From Tepidibacter mesophilus (GTDB lineage: Bacteria > Bacillota > Clostridia > Peptostreptococcales > Peptostreptococcaceae), in NCBI RefSeq assembly GCF_002724055.1, contig NZ_BDQY01000002.1:62001-126000 (forward strand): DNA of 64,000 nt, given 5' to 3'. Of this stretch, positions 54,708 through 63,360 are shown piece after piece. Every line of letters starts with the position of its first letter. Position 1 is the first letter of the stretch. The position numbers were made by a program, and so were the translations under genes. Under the pieces are notes generated by a model, which saw only the letters and a list, made by a program, of their open reading frames with translations, made no database searches and had not been told where the DNA came from.

Positions 54708-56414
54708 ATGATTAAAGGAACGAATGCATCACCGGGTATCGCTTTGGGGAAAGCGTTAGTACTAGAACATAATGAAATAGTTATAGAAAAGAGAACTATA
54801 GAGAATATAGAGCTGGAGCAAAAAAAATTAACAGATGCAATAGCTAAATCAAAAGAAGAATTAACTAAGGTTAAGGAAAAGGCTTTAGCAGAGTTAGGAG
54901 CAGAAAAAGCGGAAATATTTGAAGCTCATTTACTAGTTCTTGAAGATCCAGAACTTGTAGATTCTACTTTAAACAAAATAAAAGATGAAAAAATAAATGC
55001 TGATTATGCGTTTAATGAAGTAAAGAGTATGTTCGTTTCTATGTTTGAATCTATGGACAATGAGTATATGAAGGAAAGAGCAGCTGATATAAAGGATGTA
55101 GCTAATAGAGTTTTAAGACACATATTAGATATAAAATTCGTAGATTTATCAGCTCTTGAAGAAGAAGTTGTGTTAATTGCTCATGACTTAACACCATCTG
55201 ACACTGCAACTATGAATAAGAAAAAGGTTTTAGGATTTTTAACTGATATAGGAGGGAGAACATCTCATACAGCTATAATGGCTAGAACCTTAGAAATACC
55301 AGCGGTTGTAGGACTTAAGAATATAACTGAAACTGTTAAAGATGGAGATTATTTGATATTTAACGGAGAAACAGGTGAAGTTATAATAAATCCAGATGAA
55401 CAAATCATAAATGAATATAAGGATTTAAAAGAAAATTTTGAAAAAGAAAAGAAAGAATTAGAGTCTTTAAAAGGACAAGAAAGTAAAACGCTAGATTCAA
55501 GACATGTAGAGTTAGCTGGCAATATAGGAACTCCAAATGATGTACAAGGTCTTATAAATAACGATGCGGAAGGTGTTGGACTTTATAGAACTGAGTTTTT
55601 ATACATGGATAGATCGGATTTTCCAACAGAAGATGAGCAATATGAATCTTATAAGGCTGTTCTTGAAAGTATGAGTCCAAAGCCTATAGTTATAAGAACT
55701 CTTGATATAGGTGGAGATAAAGAACTTTCTTACCTTCAAATGGATAAGGAAATGAATCCTTTCTTAGGATATAGAGCTATAAGATTATGTCTTGATAGAC
55801 AAGATATATTTAAAACTCAATTAAGAGCTCTTTTAAGAGCTAGTATACATGGAAACTTAAGAATTATGTTTCCTATGATATCAAGTCTTGAAGAATTACT
55901 TTCAGCAAAAGAAATACTTGAAAGTGTTAAATCTGACTTAGATAAAGAAGGAGTAGATTATAGTAAGGATATAGAAGTTGGTATGATGATAGAAGTTCCA
56001 TCTGCTGCATTAATATCAGATATTCTTGCAAAGCATGTTGATTTCTTCAGTATAGGAACTAATGATTTAATCCAATATACTACTGCAGTAGATAGAATGA
56101 ATGAAAAAATACACAACCTATATAACCAATTTAACCCTGCCGTTTTAAGACTTATTAAAATGGTTATAGATAATGGTCATAAAGAAGGTAAATGGGTAGG
56201 AATGTGTGGAGAAGCTGCAGGAGATAAAAGAATGATTCCAATACTTCTTGGAATGGGGCTAGATGAATTCAGTATGAGTCCAATATCTATACTTCCAGCT
56301 AGAAAGCTTATAAATTCATTAAAGTATGAAGAAATGAAGTCAGTAGCTGAAAAGGTAGTATCTATGGGTACTGCTAAAGAAATAGAAGAATATATGCAAA
56401 ATAATTTTGCTTAA
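54708..56414 (+). CDS. ptsI: Phosphoenolpyruvate-protein phosphotransferase (PTS enzyme I)
   Basis: 568 residues, standard. N-terminal HPr-binding/phospho-His domain with GGRTSHTAIMARTLEIP (active His about 187) and the C-terminal PEP-binding barrel (NDAEGVGLYRTEFLYM, EVPSAALISDILAKHVDFFS, GMCGEAAGD with the catalytic Cys). It starts the PEP-dependent sugar phosphorylation cascade. GGAGAG lies before the ATG. No sugar-specific enzyme II is encoded in the window. Confidence 0.98.
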   Translation: MIKGTNASPGIALGKALVLEHNEIVIEKRTIENIELEQKKLTDAIAKSKEELTKVKEKALAELGAEKAEIFEAHLLVLEDPELVDSTLNKIKDEKINADYAFNEVKSMFVSMFESMDNEYMKERAADIKDVANRVLRHILDIKFVDLSALEEEVVLIAHDLTPSDTATMNKKKVLGFLTDIGGRTSHTAIMARTLEIPAVVGLKNITETVKDGDYLIFNGETGEVIINPDEQIINEYKDLKENFEKEKKELESLKGQESKTLDSRHVELAGNIGTPNDVQGLINNDAEGVGLYRTEFLYMDRSDFPTEDEQYESYKAVLESMSPKPIVIRTLDIGGDKELSYLQMDKEMNPFLGYRAIRLCLDRQDIFKTQLRALLRASIHGNLRIMFPMISSLEELLSAKEILESVKSDLDKEGVDYSKDIEVGMMIEVPSAALISDILAKHVDFFSIGTNDLIQYTTAVDRMNEKIHNLYNQFNPAVLRLIKMVIDNGHKEGKWVGMCGEAAGDKRMIPILLGMGLDEFSMSPISILPARKLINSLKYEEMKSVAEKVVSMGTAKEIEEYMQNNFA

Positions 56415-56422
56415 ATAATGAG

Positions 56423-56456
56423 AACCTTATGCCGATATCGGCATAAGGTTTTTTAT
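56423..56456 (+). terminator. Terminator of the pts unit
   Basis: Palindrome AACCTTATGCCGAT/ATCGGCATAAGGTT (56423-56450) followed by T's. Confidence 0.92.
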
Positions 56457-56485
56457 TCTATCAGGAAACTGTATGATTTTAAATC

Positions 56486-56597
56486 TGTAGATAACGTTGG
56501 TTGAAAAACTACACTTGCAACTGTTTTTGAGCAACGAAACCCGTTAGGGATCGTTGGCGACATGAGTCACCGCGGAGCGAGTAGACGAATTTTTTTA
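56486..56597 (+). repeat. Structured dispersed repeat, copy 3
   Basis: Matches copies 1 and 2 over about 110 bases, starting at TGTAGATAACG and ending in GTAGACGAATTTTTTT. Hairpin 1 (56532-56556): CAACG/CGTTG, CCC/GGG, loop GTTA, bulged purine conserved. Hairpin 2 (56567-56585): GTC/GAC, AC/GT, CGC/GCG, loop GGA. Compared with the other copies the paired bases change on both sides. It lies between the pts terminator and an extended -10 promoter, with its T run about 78 bases before the helicase/nuclease cluster. Confidence 0.88.
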
Positions 56598-56625
56598 TTT
56601 TACGAAAATTTGTATATTTTGGTTA

Positions 56626-56634
56626 TGATATAAT
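56626..56634 (+). promoter_or_regulatory. Extended -10 promoter of the helicase/nuclease cluster
   Basis: TGATATAAT (TG at 56626-56627, TATAAT at 56629-56634), 41 bases before the first gene; no good -35 box, as usual for extended -10 promoters. Confidence 0.6.
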
Positions 56635-56674
56635 GTAATATGAGAATTCAAATAAAAACTGTGGTGGTGTTTTG

Positions 56675-58540
56675 ATGAATAAATATGTATACGCTGGGTC
56701 ATCCAATTCTGGGAAAACGACTAAGCTGATAAGTATATATAAAGAATTTATAAAAAATAACGTAGATGAAAATAAAATAATTGTGTTTATAAACTCTAAA
56801 TCTCAAAAAAGATTTTGGGAGGATATAGATACTAGTACGTTTTATAAAATAATTAGAAATCATATCGTACTATTTTGGCCTTTGGTAGAAAAAAATATAA
56901 AAATAAAAAGGACTACTCCTAAATTTCTAGATATGGAAATTAGTGAATACCTTCTAAATAAACTTGTGGACAAATATAGAGAAGGAGGAAGATTTCTGGA
57001 CATAAATATACCTAATTCGGTTTTATCATCAGATATACTCAATAATATATCTAAGATATCTCTAAATTGCATCGAATTTAATGATGTGGATAAATATTTA
57101 GTTAACTTTTTAGATATAGAAGATGTATTTATAAAAGAAAATATTGTATCCATGAAAGATATAATAAATGTATTTGTAAGAAAAAATATAAGCGAAGGTG
57201 TTTTGAATTTTAGTTTGGCATCATATCTTTTTAATAAATATATAATAGATAACCCTTTATATGAGGAGTATATAAAAAATAATATAGATTGTTTTATAGT
57301 AGATGATATTCAAGAAAAGTCATTTCTTGAGCTTAAGTTCATAAATAAGGTTATGAATATAGCTAAGGAAACTCATATTGCCTATAATTCAGATGGAGCT
57401 ATAACTAAAATACTGGGAGCCGATGAAGAGTCTTTTAAACAAATTATACTTCCCAAGTGTAAAAAAATAGACATAGGAACATCTGATTTTATAAATACGC
57501 AAAATATAGAATATAGAAATACTACTATGAGAAGTGATATGATACTAAAAATATCTGAAGAGATTAATAATTTATTGAAAAATGGATACAAAGAAGAGGA
57601 AATAGATATAATAGGACCATTTATAGATTCTATATTTGAAAATAGAATAAAAAAAGAGATGGAAAAAAATGATGTTAATATAAATATTATGACTAGAAGT
57701 GGATCTCTTACTGACAATCCATATATAAATAGTTTGGTTACTGTAACGCTTTTAGCGAATAGCTCTTGGAAGATGAGTCCTAATAAAGATTCTATATGTA
57801 AGATGATATCGTTTGTGTTAGGTGCAGATATGATAAGGTCTAGATACATAACTAATAGGATAACCCAAAAAGAGCCGTATGAACTTCCCGAGGTTGAAGA
57901 ACTAACATCTATGGATATAGATGAAGAATACACAGATAAATATGAAATTTTAAGAAGTTGGATATATGAAAATACAAACAGTGAACTGGATATGGACAAA
58001 TTTTTGAAAAAAATGTTTTTAGATATATTATTACCTCTTGATGTAAGTGCTGAAAATTTAAGTACATGTAATTATTTGATAAATTTATCCAAATCGTTTA
58101 TAGATTATGCAAATGAGAATGAAAAGTTTAAAAATAATAAAAATAAATTGTTTATAGATATGATTTTAAGAGGCATACGAGTTTCTGATACTAGAGATAA
58201 TACTGAATCAAAGGGAATAAAGGTTTGGTCATCTTATTCATATTTACTAAGTTCTAAAACTAGTAAAATACAGATATGGACAGATTCGAGTTCTGATGTA
58301 TGGCATCAAATAGGTATAAAAAAATATTACAATCCATTTATATTTTTAAGAGAAAATAAAGGTGAAAAATGGAACTTTGACAATGATGAATTATATAGAT
58401 ATAAGCAGACCAAAAGTGTAGTGGATAGCTTGCTTAGAAAAGCTTCAGATAGAATATATATATACAGCAGTGAATTCAACTCTAATGGATATGAACAAAA
58501 AGGTGAGTTGAGTAAATATATAAGCAATATAGATATTTAA
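56675..58540 (+). CDS. AddB/RecC-like P-loop protein of the helicase-nuclease cluster
   Basis: 621 residues from ATG 56675 (GTGGTGGTG ahead; TTG 56672 possible). An N-terminal Walker A AGSSNSGKTTKLISIY (about 5-20) and a degenerate Walker B-like VDDIQEKSFLELKF (about 210) indicate an SF1 helicase relative. I do not see convincing later helicase motifs (V, VI) and there is no C-terminal nuclease, so it resembles an AddB or RecC-type partner at half the usual length. It is 12 bases ahead of an intact UvrD-type helicase gene. The exact family is not recognised; the structural role is inferred from context. Confidence 0.75.
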   Translation: MNKYVYAGSSNSGKTTKLISIYKEFIKNNVDENKIIVFINSKSQKRFWEDIDTSTFYKIIRNHIVLFWPLVEKNIKIKRTTPKFLDMEISEYLLNKLVDKYREGGRFLDINIPNSVLSSDILNNISKISLNCIEFNDVDKYLVNFLDIEDVFIKENIVSMKDIINVFVRKNISEGVLNFSLASYLFNKYIIDNPLYEEYIKNNIDCFIVDDIQEKSFLELKFINKVMNIAKETHIAYNSDGAITKILGADEESFKQIILPKCKKIDIGTSDFINTQNIEYRNTTMRSDMILKISEEINNLLKNGYKEEEIDIIGPFIDSIFENRIKKEMEKNDVNINIMTRSGSLTDNPYINSLVTVTLLANSSWKMSPNKDSICKMISFVLGADMIRSRYITNRITQKEPYELPEVEELTSMDIDEEYTDKYEILRSWIYENTNSELDMDKFLKKMFLDILLPLDVSAENLSTCNYLINLSKSFIDYANENEKFKNNKNKLFIDMILRGIRVSDTRDNTESKGIKVWSSYSYLLSSKTSKIQIWTDSSSDVWHQIGIKKYYNPFIFLRENKGEKWNFDNDELYRYKQTKSVVDSLLRKASDRIYIYSSEFNSNGYEQKGELSKYISNIDI

Positions 58541-58552
58541 AGGAGATATGTT

Positions 58553-60706
58553 ATGAAGTGGAGAGAAGGTCAAATACAGGTAATGCAGTATAGAGGAGGA
58601 ACACTTGCTGTACCATCTGTTCCAGGTGCTGGGAAAACTACAGTTATAACATCAAAAACTGCGGAACTTATAGAGAACGGATTGAATAAAGATGGTAAAA
58701 TCCTTATAGTCACTTTTACCAACAGTGCTGTATCAAACTTTAAAACAAAGTTAAAAAGCTTACTAGAAGATAGGGGGCTTGATAGCAATAAAGGATGGGA
58801 ATGCAAAACACTTCATTCTCTAGCAAATTCTGTTATAAGGGAAAGTCCAAAGGACGCGGGTCTTGATGATGATTTTGAGGTCATAGATGATATTGAAGCG
58901 AATGACATAATTAGAAAACATTCATTTGAATTTTACAAAAATTATAAACATATATATTCTAAATATTTGAATATAAGAAATAATAGTTCTCAGGAGTATA
59001 TACAAAAGATTGAAAAAAAATGGAACGATAAATTTATATCTGTAGCAAAGAATATAATAAGTTATTTAAAGTCAAAAGGGATAGTTTACAATGAAGCTCA
59101 GGATATATTAAGAAATAACCCTAAGATGGATGATCTTTTGAAGATAGTAATTAATATATACATTTTATATGAAAAGGATCTTATAAAAAAAGGAAAATTA
59201 GATTATGATGATATAATAATAAGGGCTTTGAAGTTACTTGAAAATAGAGAAGATATATTAAATAAATTTCAACAAAGATATACGTATATATTTGAAGATG
59301 AGGCACAGGATTCATCTCCTGCTCAAGAGAGGATACTGGCATTATTATCTAGAAATCACAATAATTTAGTTAGAGTCGGAGATCCTAATCAAGCTATAAT
59401 GTCAACTTTTACAAATTCGGATTATAGGCTTTTTAGGAGATTTTGTGAAAGAGACGATGTAGATAAAATAGTTATCCCAGTATCTAGTAGAAACACAAAG
59501 AATATATTAAATCTTGCAAATTACTTAGTAAAATGGAGTAATGAAAATGGTATGGACCTTAATAAAGATGAGGTGCTGGTAAACCAGTATATAAAACCTG
59601 TTGATGAGGATGATCCATTTCAAAACCCTACTGTAGACGATATAGGTATATATACAAGAATTTGTCAAAATGAAGATATAGAGATGAAAGATGTAGTTTG
59701 TAATATAAAAAATATTATAAAGAAGTATCCAGATAAAACAATATCACTACTTCTTAGATATAACTATAAGATAGATCGATATATTAATTTATTTGAAAAA
59801 GAAGATATACCTTATCAAGTTATAGATAAGTATAGAGGGGAGGCAGCTCTTGTAATTGAGAAGATAGGGAAAATAGTAAATTTTATAGCTAATCCAGTTA
59901 AAGATAACTTGTTTAAGGTTATAGATATGGTTTATGATGAAGAACTTAGTGAAATCCAAAAAAGTGAATTCGATAAATATGATATAGAAGATATATTTTT
60001 TCCAATGGAAAATAAAGATTCTATACAAAAAATGGATTCATGTGAAAGTATAGATGAAATTCTTAAAAGTCTTAGAAGTTTATTTGTATATTCAACACAA
60101 AAGATAGATAAATTTCTAGTCCAAATAGGAGAGGAATTTAAATTTAACTTACAAGAACTTGCAATATTAGATTATATATCGAGTATATGCAATAAAATGT
60201 TTTTCGAAAATAGTAACTTTACATTAGAGAATTTGGCTTACGAACTTTTAAAGAATAAAAATTCATTCAACTATTTTGCATCTATGGTATTTGAAGAACA
60301 AGGATATGAGCCACAAAAAGGAAGTGTTACTATAACTACTTGTCATAAAGCTAAAGGTCTTGAATGGGATATAGTAATTATACCTCATATGACAATATCT
60401 GATTATCCTGGTAAGTTCAGTGATAAGTTTATAGGAGAATTGTATTATTTAAAGGAAGGATATAAAAACATAGAGACTTTATATAAATCTCAAATAGATT
60501 ATTTAATAGAAAATAAAGAAATTCAAAACATAACAAGAAAGATGAAGGGCGAAATACTATCTGAAACTTTAAAACTTGTATATGTAGCATTTACTAGAGC
60601 GAAGGAAAGGTTATATGTATATACAAATGGAAAAGAATCGAATCATTCTATATACTTTAATGTAACACAAGAATTCATAGAAGGGGGAGTAAGTAAAAAT
60701 GAGTGA
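58553..60706 (+). CDS. UvrD/PcrA-type superfamily 1A DNA helicase
   Basis: 717 residues. Complete motif set: Q-motif REGQIQVMQY, Walker A SVPGAGKTTVIT (about 22-33), Walker B IFEDEAQDSSPAQ (about 249), motif III VGDPNQAIMSTF, motif V TCHKAKGLEWDIVIIP and motif VI VYVAFTRAKERLYV. There is no AddA/RecB-type C-terminal nuclease domain. AAGGAGAT precedes the ATG. It overlaps the following nuclease gene by 8 bases, so the two products are made together and probably act as one DNA-processing complex. Confidence 0.92.
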   Translation: MKWREGQIQVMQYRGGTLAVPSVPGAGKTTVITSKTAELIENGLNKDGKILIVTFTNSAVSNFKTKLKSLLEDRGLDSNKGWECKTLHSLANSVIRESPKDAGLDDDFEVIDDIEANDIIRKHSFEFYKNYKHIYSKYLNIRNNSSQEYIQKIEKKWNDKFISVAKNIISYLKSKGIVYNEAQDILRNNPKMDDLLKIVINIYILYEKDLIKKGKLDYDDIIIRALKLLENREDILNKFQQRYTYIFEDEAQDSSPAQERILALLSRNHNNLVRVGDPNQAIMSTFTNSDYRLFRRFCERDDVDKIVIPVSSRNTKNILNLANYLVKWSNENGMDLNKDEVLVNQYIKPVDEDDPFQNPTVDDIGIYTRICQNEDIEMKDVVCNIKNIIKKYPDKTISLLLRYNYKIDRYINLFEKEDIPYQVIDKYRGEAALVIEKIGKIVNFIANPVKDNLFKVIDMVYDEELSEIQKSEFDKYDIEDIFFPMENKDSIQKMDSCESIDEILKSLRSLFVYSTQKIDKFLVQIGEEFKFNLQELAILDYISSICNKMFFENSNFTLENLAYELLKNKNSFNYFASMVFEEQGYEPQKGSVTITTCHKAKGLEWDIVIIPHMTISDYPGKFSDKFIGELYYLKEGYKNIETLYKSQIDYLIENKEIQNITRKMKGEILSETLKLVYVAFTRAKERLYVYTNGKESNHSIYFNVTQEFIEGGVSKNE

Positions 60707-61367
60707 TTTACAGAACATACAATTTAGTCAATCTAGTATAGATACTTACGATACCTGCAGACTTAAATTCAAGAAAATATATATTGATAATATAAAGTGG
60801 AGTAATGATAATCAAAATTTTGGAAGTGAATTTCACCTACTGGCACAGAGATATTATATAGGAATAAATGAAGAGTTAGAGCAAGGAAGAGAGGATTATA
60901 TACTTTTTAATAATTTAAAAAAGTTCTTAAAAAGAGAAGAAAATATGTACCCTGAGTATAATATAAGATACAAAGACACGCAAATGTCATTAATAGCAAA
61001 AGTAGACCTTATAAGAATAGAAAAAGAAAAAATAACTGTATACGATTGGAAAACTAGTAAAAGTAAGTTTGATAAATCAAAGATAGAAAAATCATATCAA
61101 ACTAAAATATATCTGCATAATATAGCTGAAAAATTCGATGTAAGTCCTAATAATATAAGTCTCATATATTATAATCCAAGGTTTGATAATTATATAAAAA
61201 TAGATTATAACGCTACGGATCATAAATACAATAAAATAGAGCTTAAAGACAAAATAGTTAGTATAATAAATGAAAAAAAATTTAATCAGAAAATAGGTAA
61301 ACATTGCTCGTTTTGCCAATTTAATTCTATTTGTAATCAAGAGTTTATAAGTGTAGATTGTCTTTAA
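60699..61367 (+). CDS. Stand-alone RecB/Cas4-like PD-(D/E)xK nuclease with Fe-S cysteines
   Basis: 222 residues. Nuclease motifs: His46 in GSEFHLLAQ, Asp103 in AKVDLIRIE, Asp116-x-Lys118 in VYDWKTSK, and Gln134/Tyr138 in YQTKIYLH. Four cysteines are placed as in the 4Fe-4S nucleases AddB and Cas4: Cys20 (DTCRLKFKK) near the N-terminus and C203, C206, C212 (HCSFCQFNSIC) at the C-terminus. GGGGGAG lies before the ATG, inside the end of the helicase gene. No CRISPR array or cas gene is near, so a recombination or repair role with the two upstream helicase-like proteins is favoured. Its last 23 bases overlap the convergent NUDIX gene. Confidence 0.9.
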   Translation: MSDLQNIQFSQSSIDTYDTCRLKFKKIYIDNIKWSNDNQNFGSEFHLLAQRYYIGINEELEQGREDYILFNNLKKFLKREENMYPEYNIRYKDTQMSLIAKVDLIRIEKEKITVYDWKTSKSKFDKSKIEKSYQTKIYLHNIAEKFDVSPNNISLIYYNPRFDNYIKIDYNATDHKYNKIELKDKIVSIINEKKFNQKIGKHCSFCQFNSICNQEFISVDCL

Positions 61368-61971
61368 GTGTGTCTATAAAATCTTTTATTATTCTAGCAG
61401 TTATACCCCATATAACATAATTTTCATATTCGTATATTAATGTATCATATATACCCTCTTTAAACTTATAGTTTTTACCATTAGGTATTAAACTGTAAGG
61501 AAAATTATCACAAGGAAGTATTTGTATCTTATGCTTATAAGATTCAGGTTGTGTATTTATAAAAAAATTTAAAGGAACCAAAAATGTATGGTCTACTTCA
61601 GATTGATTTATACTAATATCACTATAATCATCTATTGTACCTAGGAATGGATGTATAATCATATTAAATGGAGTAACTAATATGTTTAAAGGGCTTATTA
61701 TAGAGATATTTTTTTCGTTTAATCCAAGTTCTTCGCATGTTTCTCTTATAGCAGTTTTTTCTAGAGTTATATCAGACATGTCGAACTTTCCACCTGGAAA
61801 TGAAATTTCTGATGGGCTGGTATTTAAATCTTTCGATCGTACTTCAAATAAAATAAAAAGGTCTGAATCTTTTTGAATTAAAGGTATTAGAACAGATGAT
61901 TTTGAAAAATTTTTATAGTTATTTATTTGAGGTTTGAAGTTGGAAAAGCTATTGGTAAATTTTTGTATCAT
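61345..61971 (-). CDS. NUDIX hydrolase, CoA pyrophosphatase type
   Basis: 208 residues. The NUDIX box GGKFDMSDITLEKTAIRE followed by TCEELGL has the longer G-to-E spacing seen in the CoA-pyrophosphatase (NudL/YeaB) group, and the preceding FEVRSKDLNTSPSEISFP corresponds to its UPF0035 motif. It should split CoA or related nucleotides. AAAGGAGAA lies before the ATG on its strand. It overlaps the nuclease gene tail-to-tail, with no terminator between them. Confidence 0.92.
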   Translation of the reverse strand: MIQKFTNSFSNFKPQINNYKNFSKSSVLIPLIQKDSDLFILFEVRSKDLNTSPSEISFPGGKFDMSDITLEKTAIRETCEELGLNEKNISIISPLNILVTPFNMIIHPFLGTIDDYSDISINQSEVDHTFLVPLNFFINTQPESYKHKIQILPCDNFPYSLIPNGKNYKFKEGIYDTLIYEYENYVIWGITARIIKDFIDTLKDNLHL

Positions 61972-62096
61972 AAAATTCTCCTTTAAAGACTTTTTAATTT
62001 GTGAATATATATTATAATTATACTATATATTTAATATATAGTGTTAATGAGTTGTAAAAATTGAATACAAATAAATATGTAAAAGGATGATATATT

Positions 62097-62435
62097 ATGA
62101 AAAAATTTAAATATGCTTTATCATTTTTTAAAAGAATAGGACTCTTATCTGATTTTTTAAAGGATAGGTGTGTATCTAAATTTAAAAAACTAAAGGTTTT
62201 TATATTCTTGGTATTTGGTTTTATATATTTCATATCTCCATTAGATTTAATTCCAGAGGTTGTACTAGGACTTGGTATTATTGATGATGGGGTTGTAATC
62301 CTTTACTTACTTACAGAAATAAATAAAGAATTAGACAAGTATGAAGCTAATTCAAAGAATATTAAGCATAGATATGATAGTGAATATGGTAATGTTATAG
62401 ATAATATAGAGTACGATATAGAAGATAAAAGCTAA
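62097..62435 (+). CDS. YkvA family (DUF1232) small membrane protein
   Basis: 112 residues. The DUF1232 core FISPLDLIPEVVLGLGIIDD followed by a hydrophobic helix is clear (about 42-75); a basic N-terminus precedes it. Function unknown. AAAGGATGA lies before the ATG. The upstream 125-base gap is shared with the divergent NUDIX gene and contains the AT palindrome ACTATATAT/ATATATAGT (62022-62042). Confidence 0.88.
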   Translation: MKKFKYALSFFKRIGLLSDFLKDRCVSKFKKLKVFIFLVFGFIYFISPLDLIPEVVLGLGIIDDGVVILYLLTEINKELDKYEANSKNIKHRYDSEYGNVIDNIEYDIEDKS

Positions 62436-62463
62436 GGTATATTCCTGGGCTTTTATTTTTTTA
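62425..62463 (+). terminator. Terminator at the end of the DUF1232 gene
   Basis: ATAAAAGC (62425-62432) pairs with GCTTTTAT (62449-62456) and a T run follows; the left arm includes the last codons of the gene. Confidence 0.6.
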
Positions 62464-62675
62464 TAAATAAAATGACATGATGTAAATTTATATCATATGC
62501 AATTAAAAATAGATGGTAACAAAGAATGGTATCTTAAAGTTATGGATAAAATTAATAAGTAAATAAAATCACTTAAAAAAATATACGAATATTAAAAAGT
62601 ATAAAACTAAAAATATTCACATAATATTGGAAGTATGATATAATTTGATAGAATAAACAAACGGGAGTGATTAAA

Positions 62676-63203
62676 GTGTATAAAATTACGGACGTTCTTA
62701 TAAGTGAGGAAGAAATATCGAAAAAGGTTTATGAACTTGCTAAAACTATAGAAAATGAATATAAAGGCGAGGAAGTTACATTTGTTGGAATATTAAAAGG
62801 TGCTTGTGTATTTATATCTGATATTATAAGAAAAATAGATTTAGATATAGAATTGGACTTTATGGCTGTGTCCAGTTATGGAATGTCTACTGAAAGTTCA
62901 GGTGTTGTAAGAATATTAAAAGATTTAGACAGTGATATAGAAGGTAAAAATGTAATTATAGTTGAAGATATAATAGATACTGGACTTACTCTTAGCTACT
63001 TGCGTGAGAATTTAATGGCTAGAAATCCGAAATCATTAAAAATATGTACTTTACTTGATAAACCTGAAAGAAGAAAATGTGACATACCAGTTGATTATGC
63101 AGGATTTAAAATACCAGATAAGTTCATAGTTGGATATGGAATAGATTGTGGAGAGAAGTTTAGAAATGTACCTTATATAGGTATTGTTGAAAAAGAAGAT
63201 TAA
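62676..63203 (+). CDS. hpt: Hypoxanthine phosphoribosyltransferase
   Basis: 175 residues, GTG start at 62676 because CGGGAG (62662-62667) lies 8 bases ahead; a GTG at 62667 is part of that site. PRPP-binding motif VIIVEDIIDTGLTLS (about 92-106), flexible-loop SSYGMST and the C-terminal VGYGIDCGEKFRN. It salvages hypoxanthine and guanine to IMP and GMP. Its own terminator follows. The 240-base gap before it (62436-62675) shows no gene. Confidence 0.96.
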   Translation: MYKITDVLISEEEISKKVYELAKTIENEYKGEEVTFVGILKGACVFISDIIRKIDLDIELDFMAVSSYGMSTESSGVVRILKDLDSDIEGKNVIIVEDIIDTGLTLSYLRENLMARNPKSLKICTLLDKPERRKCDIPVDYAGFKIPDKFIVGYGIDCGEKFRNVPYIGIVEKED

Positions 63204-63206
63204 AAA

Positions 63207-63237
63207 ATACATGAATTAATATTCATGTATTTTTTTA
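63207..63237 (+). terminator. Terminator after hpt
   Basis: ATACATGAAT (63207-63216) pairs with ATTCATGTAT (63221-63230), followed by seven T's. Confidence 0.88.
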
Positions 63238-63360
63238 TAGTTTTTTTCTATAACAAAAATTTGAATATTGATAAATTTTATATTTACTGGTTTTTATAAC
63301 AAAATAAGGTACTATATACTAAGAAAAACGTTTATAAAACTTATTTTGGAGGAGATAATA

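Noticed and set aside
60699-61367. Cas4 of a CRISPR system
   Set aside because: The nuclease has Cas4-like cysteines but no repeats or cas genes lie in the window; linkage is to helicase genes.
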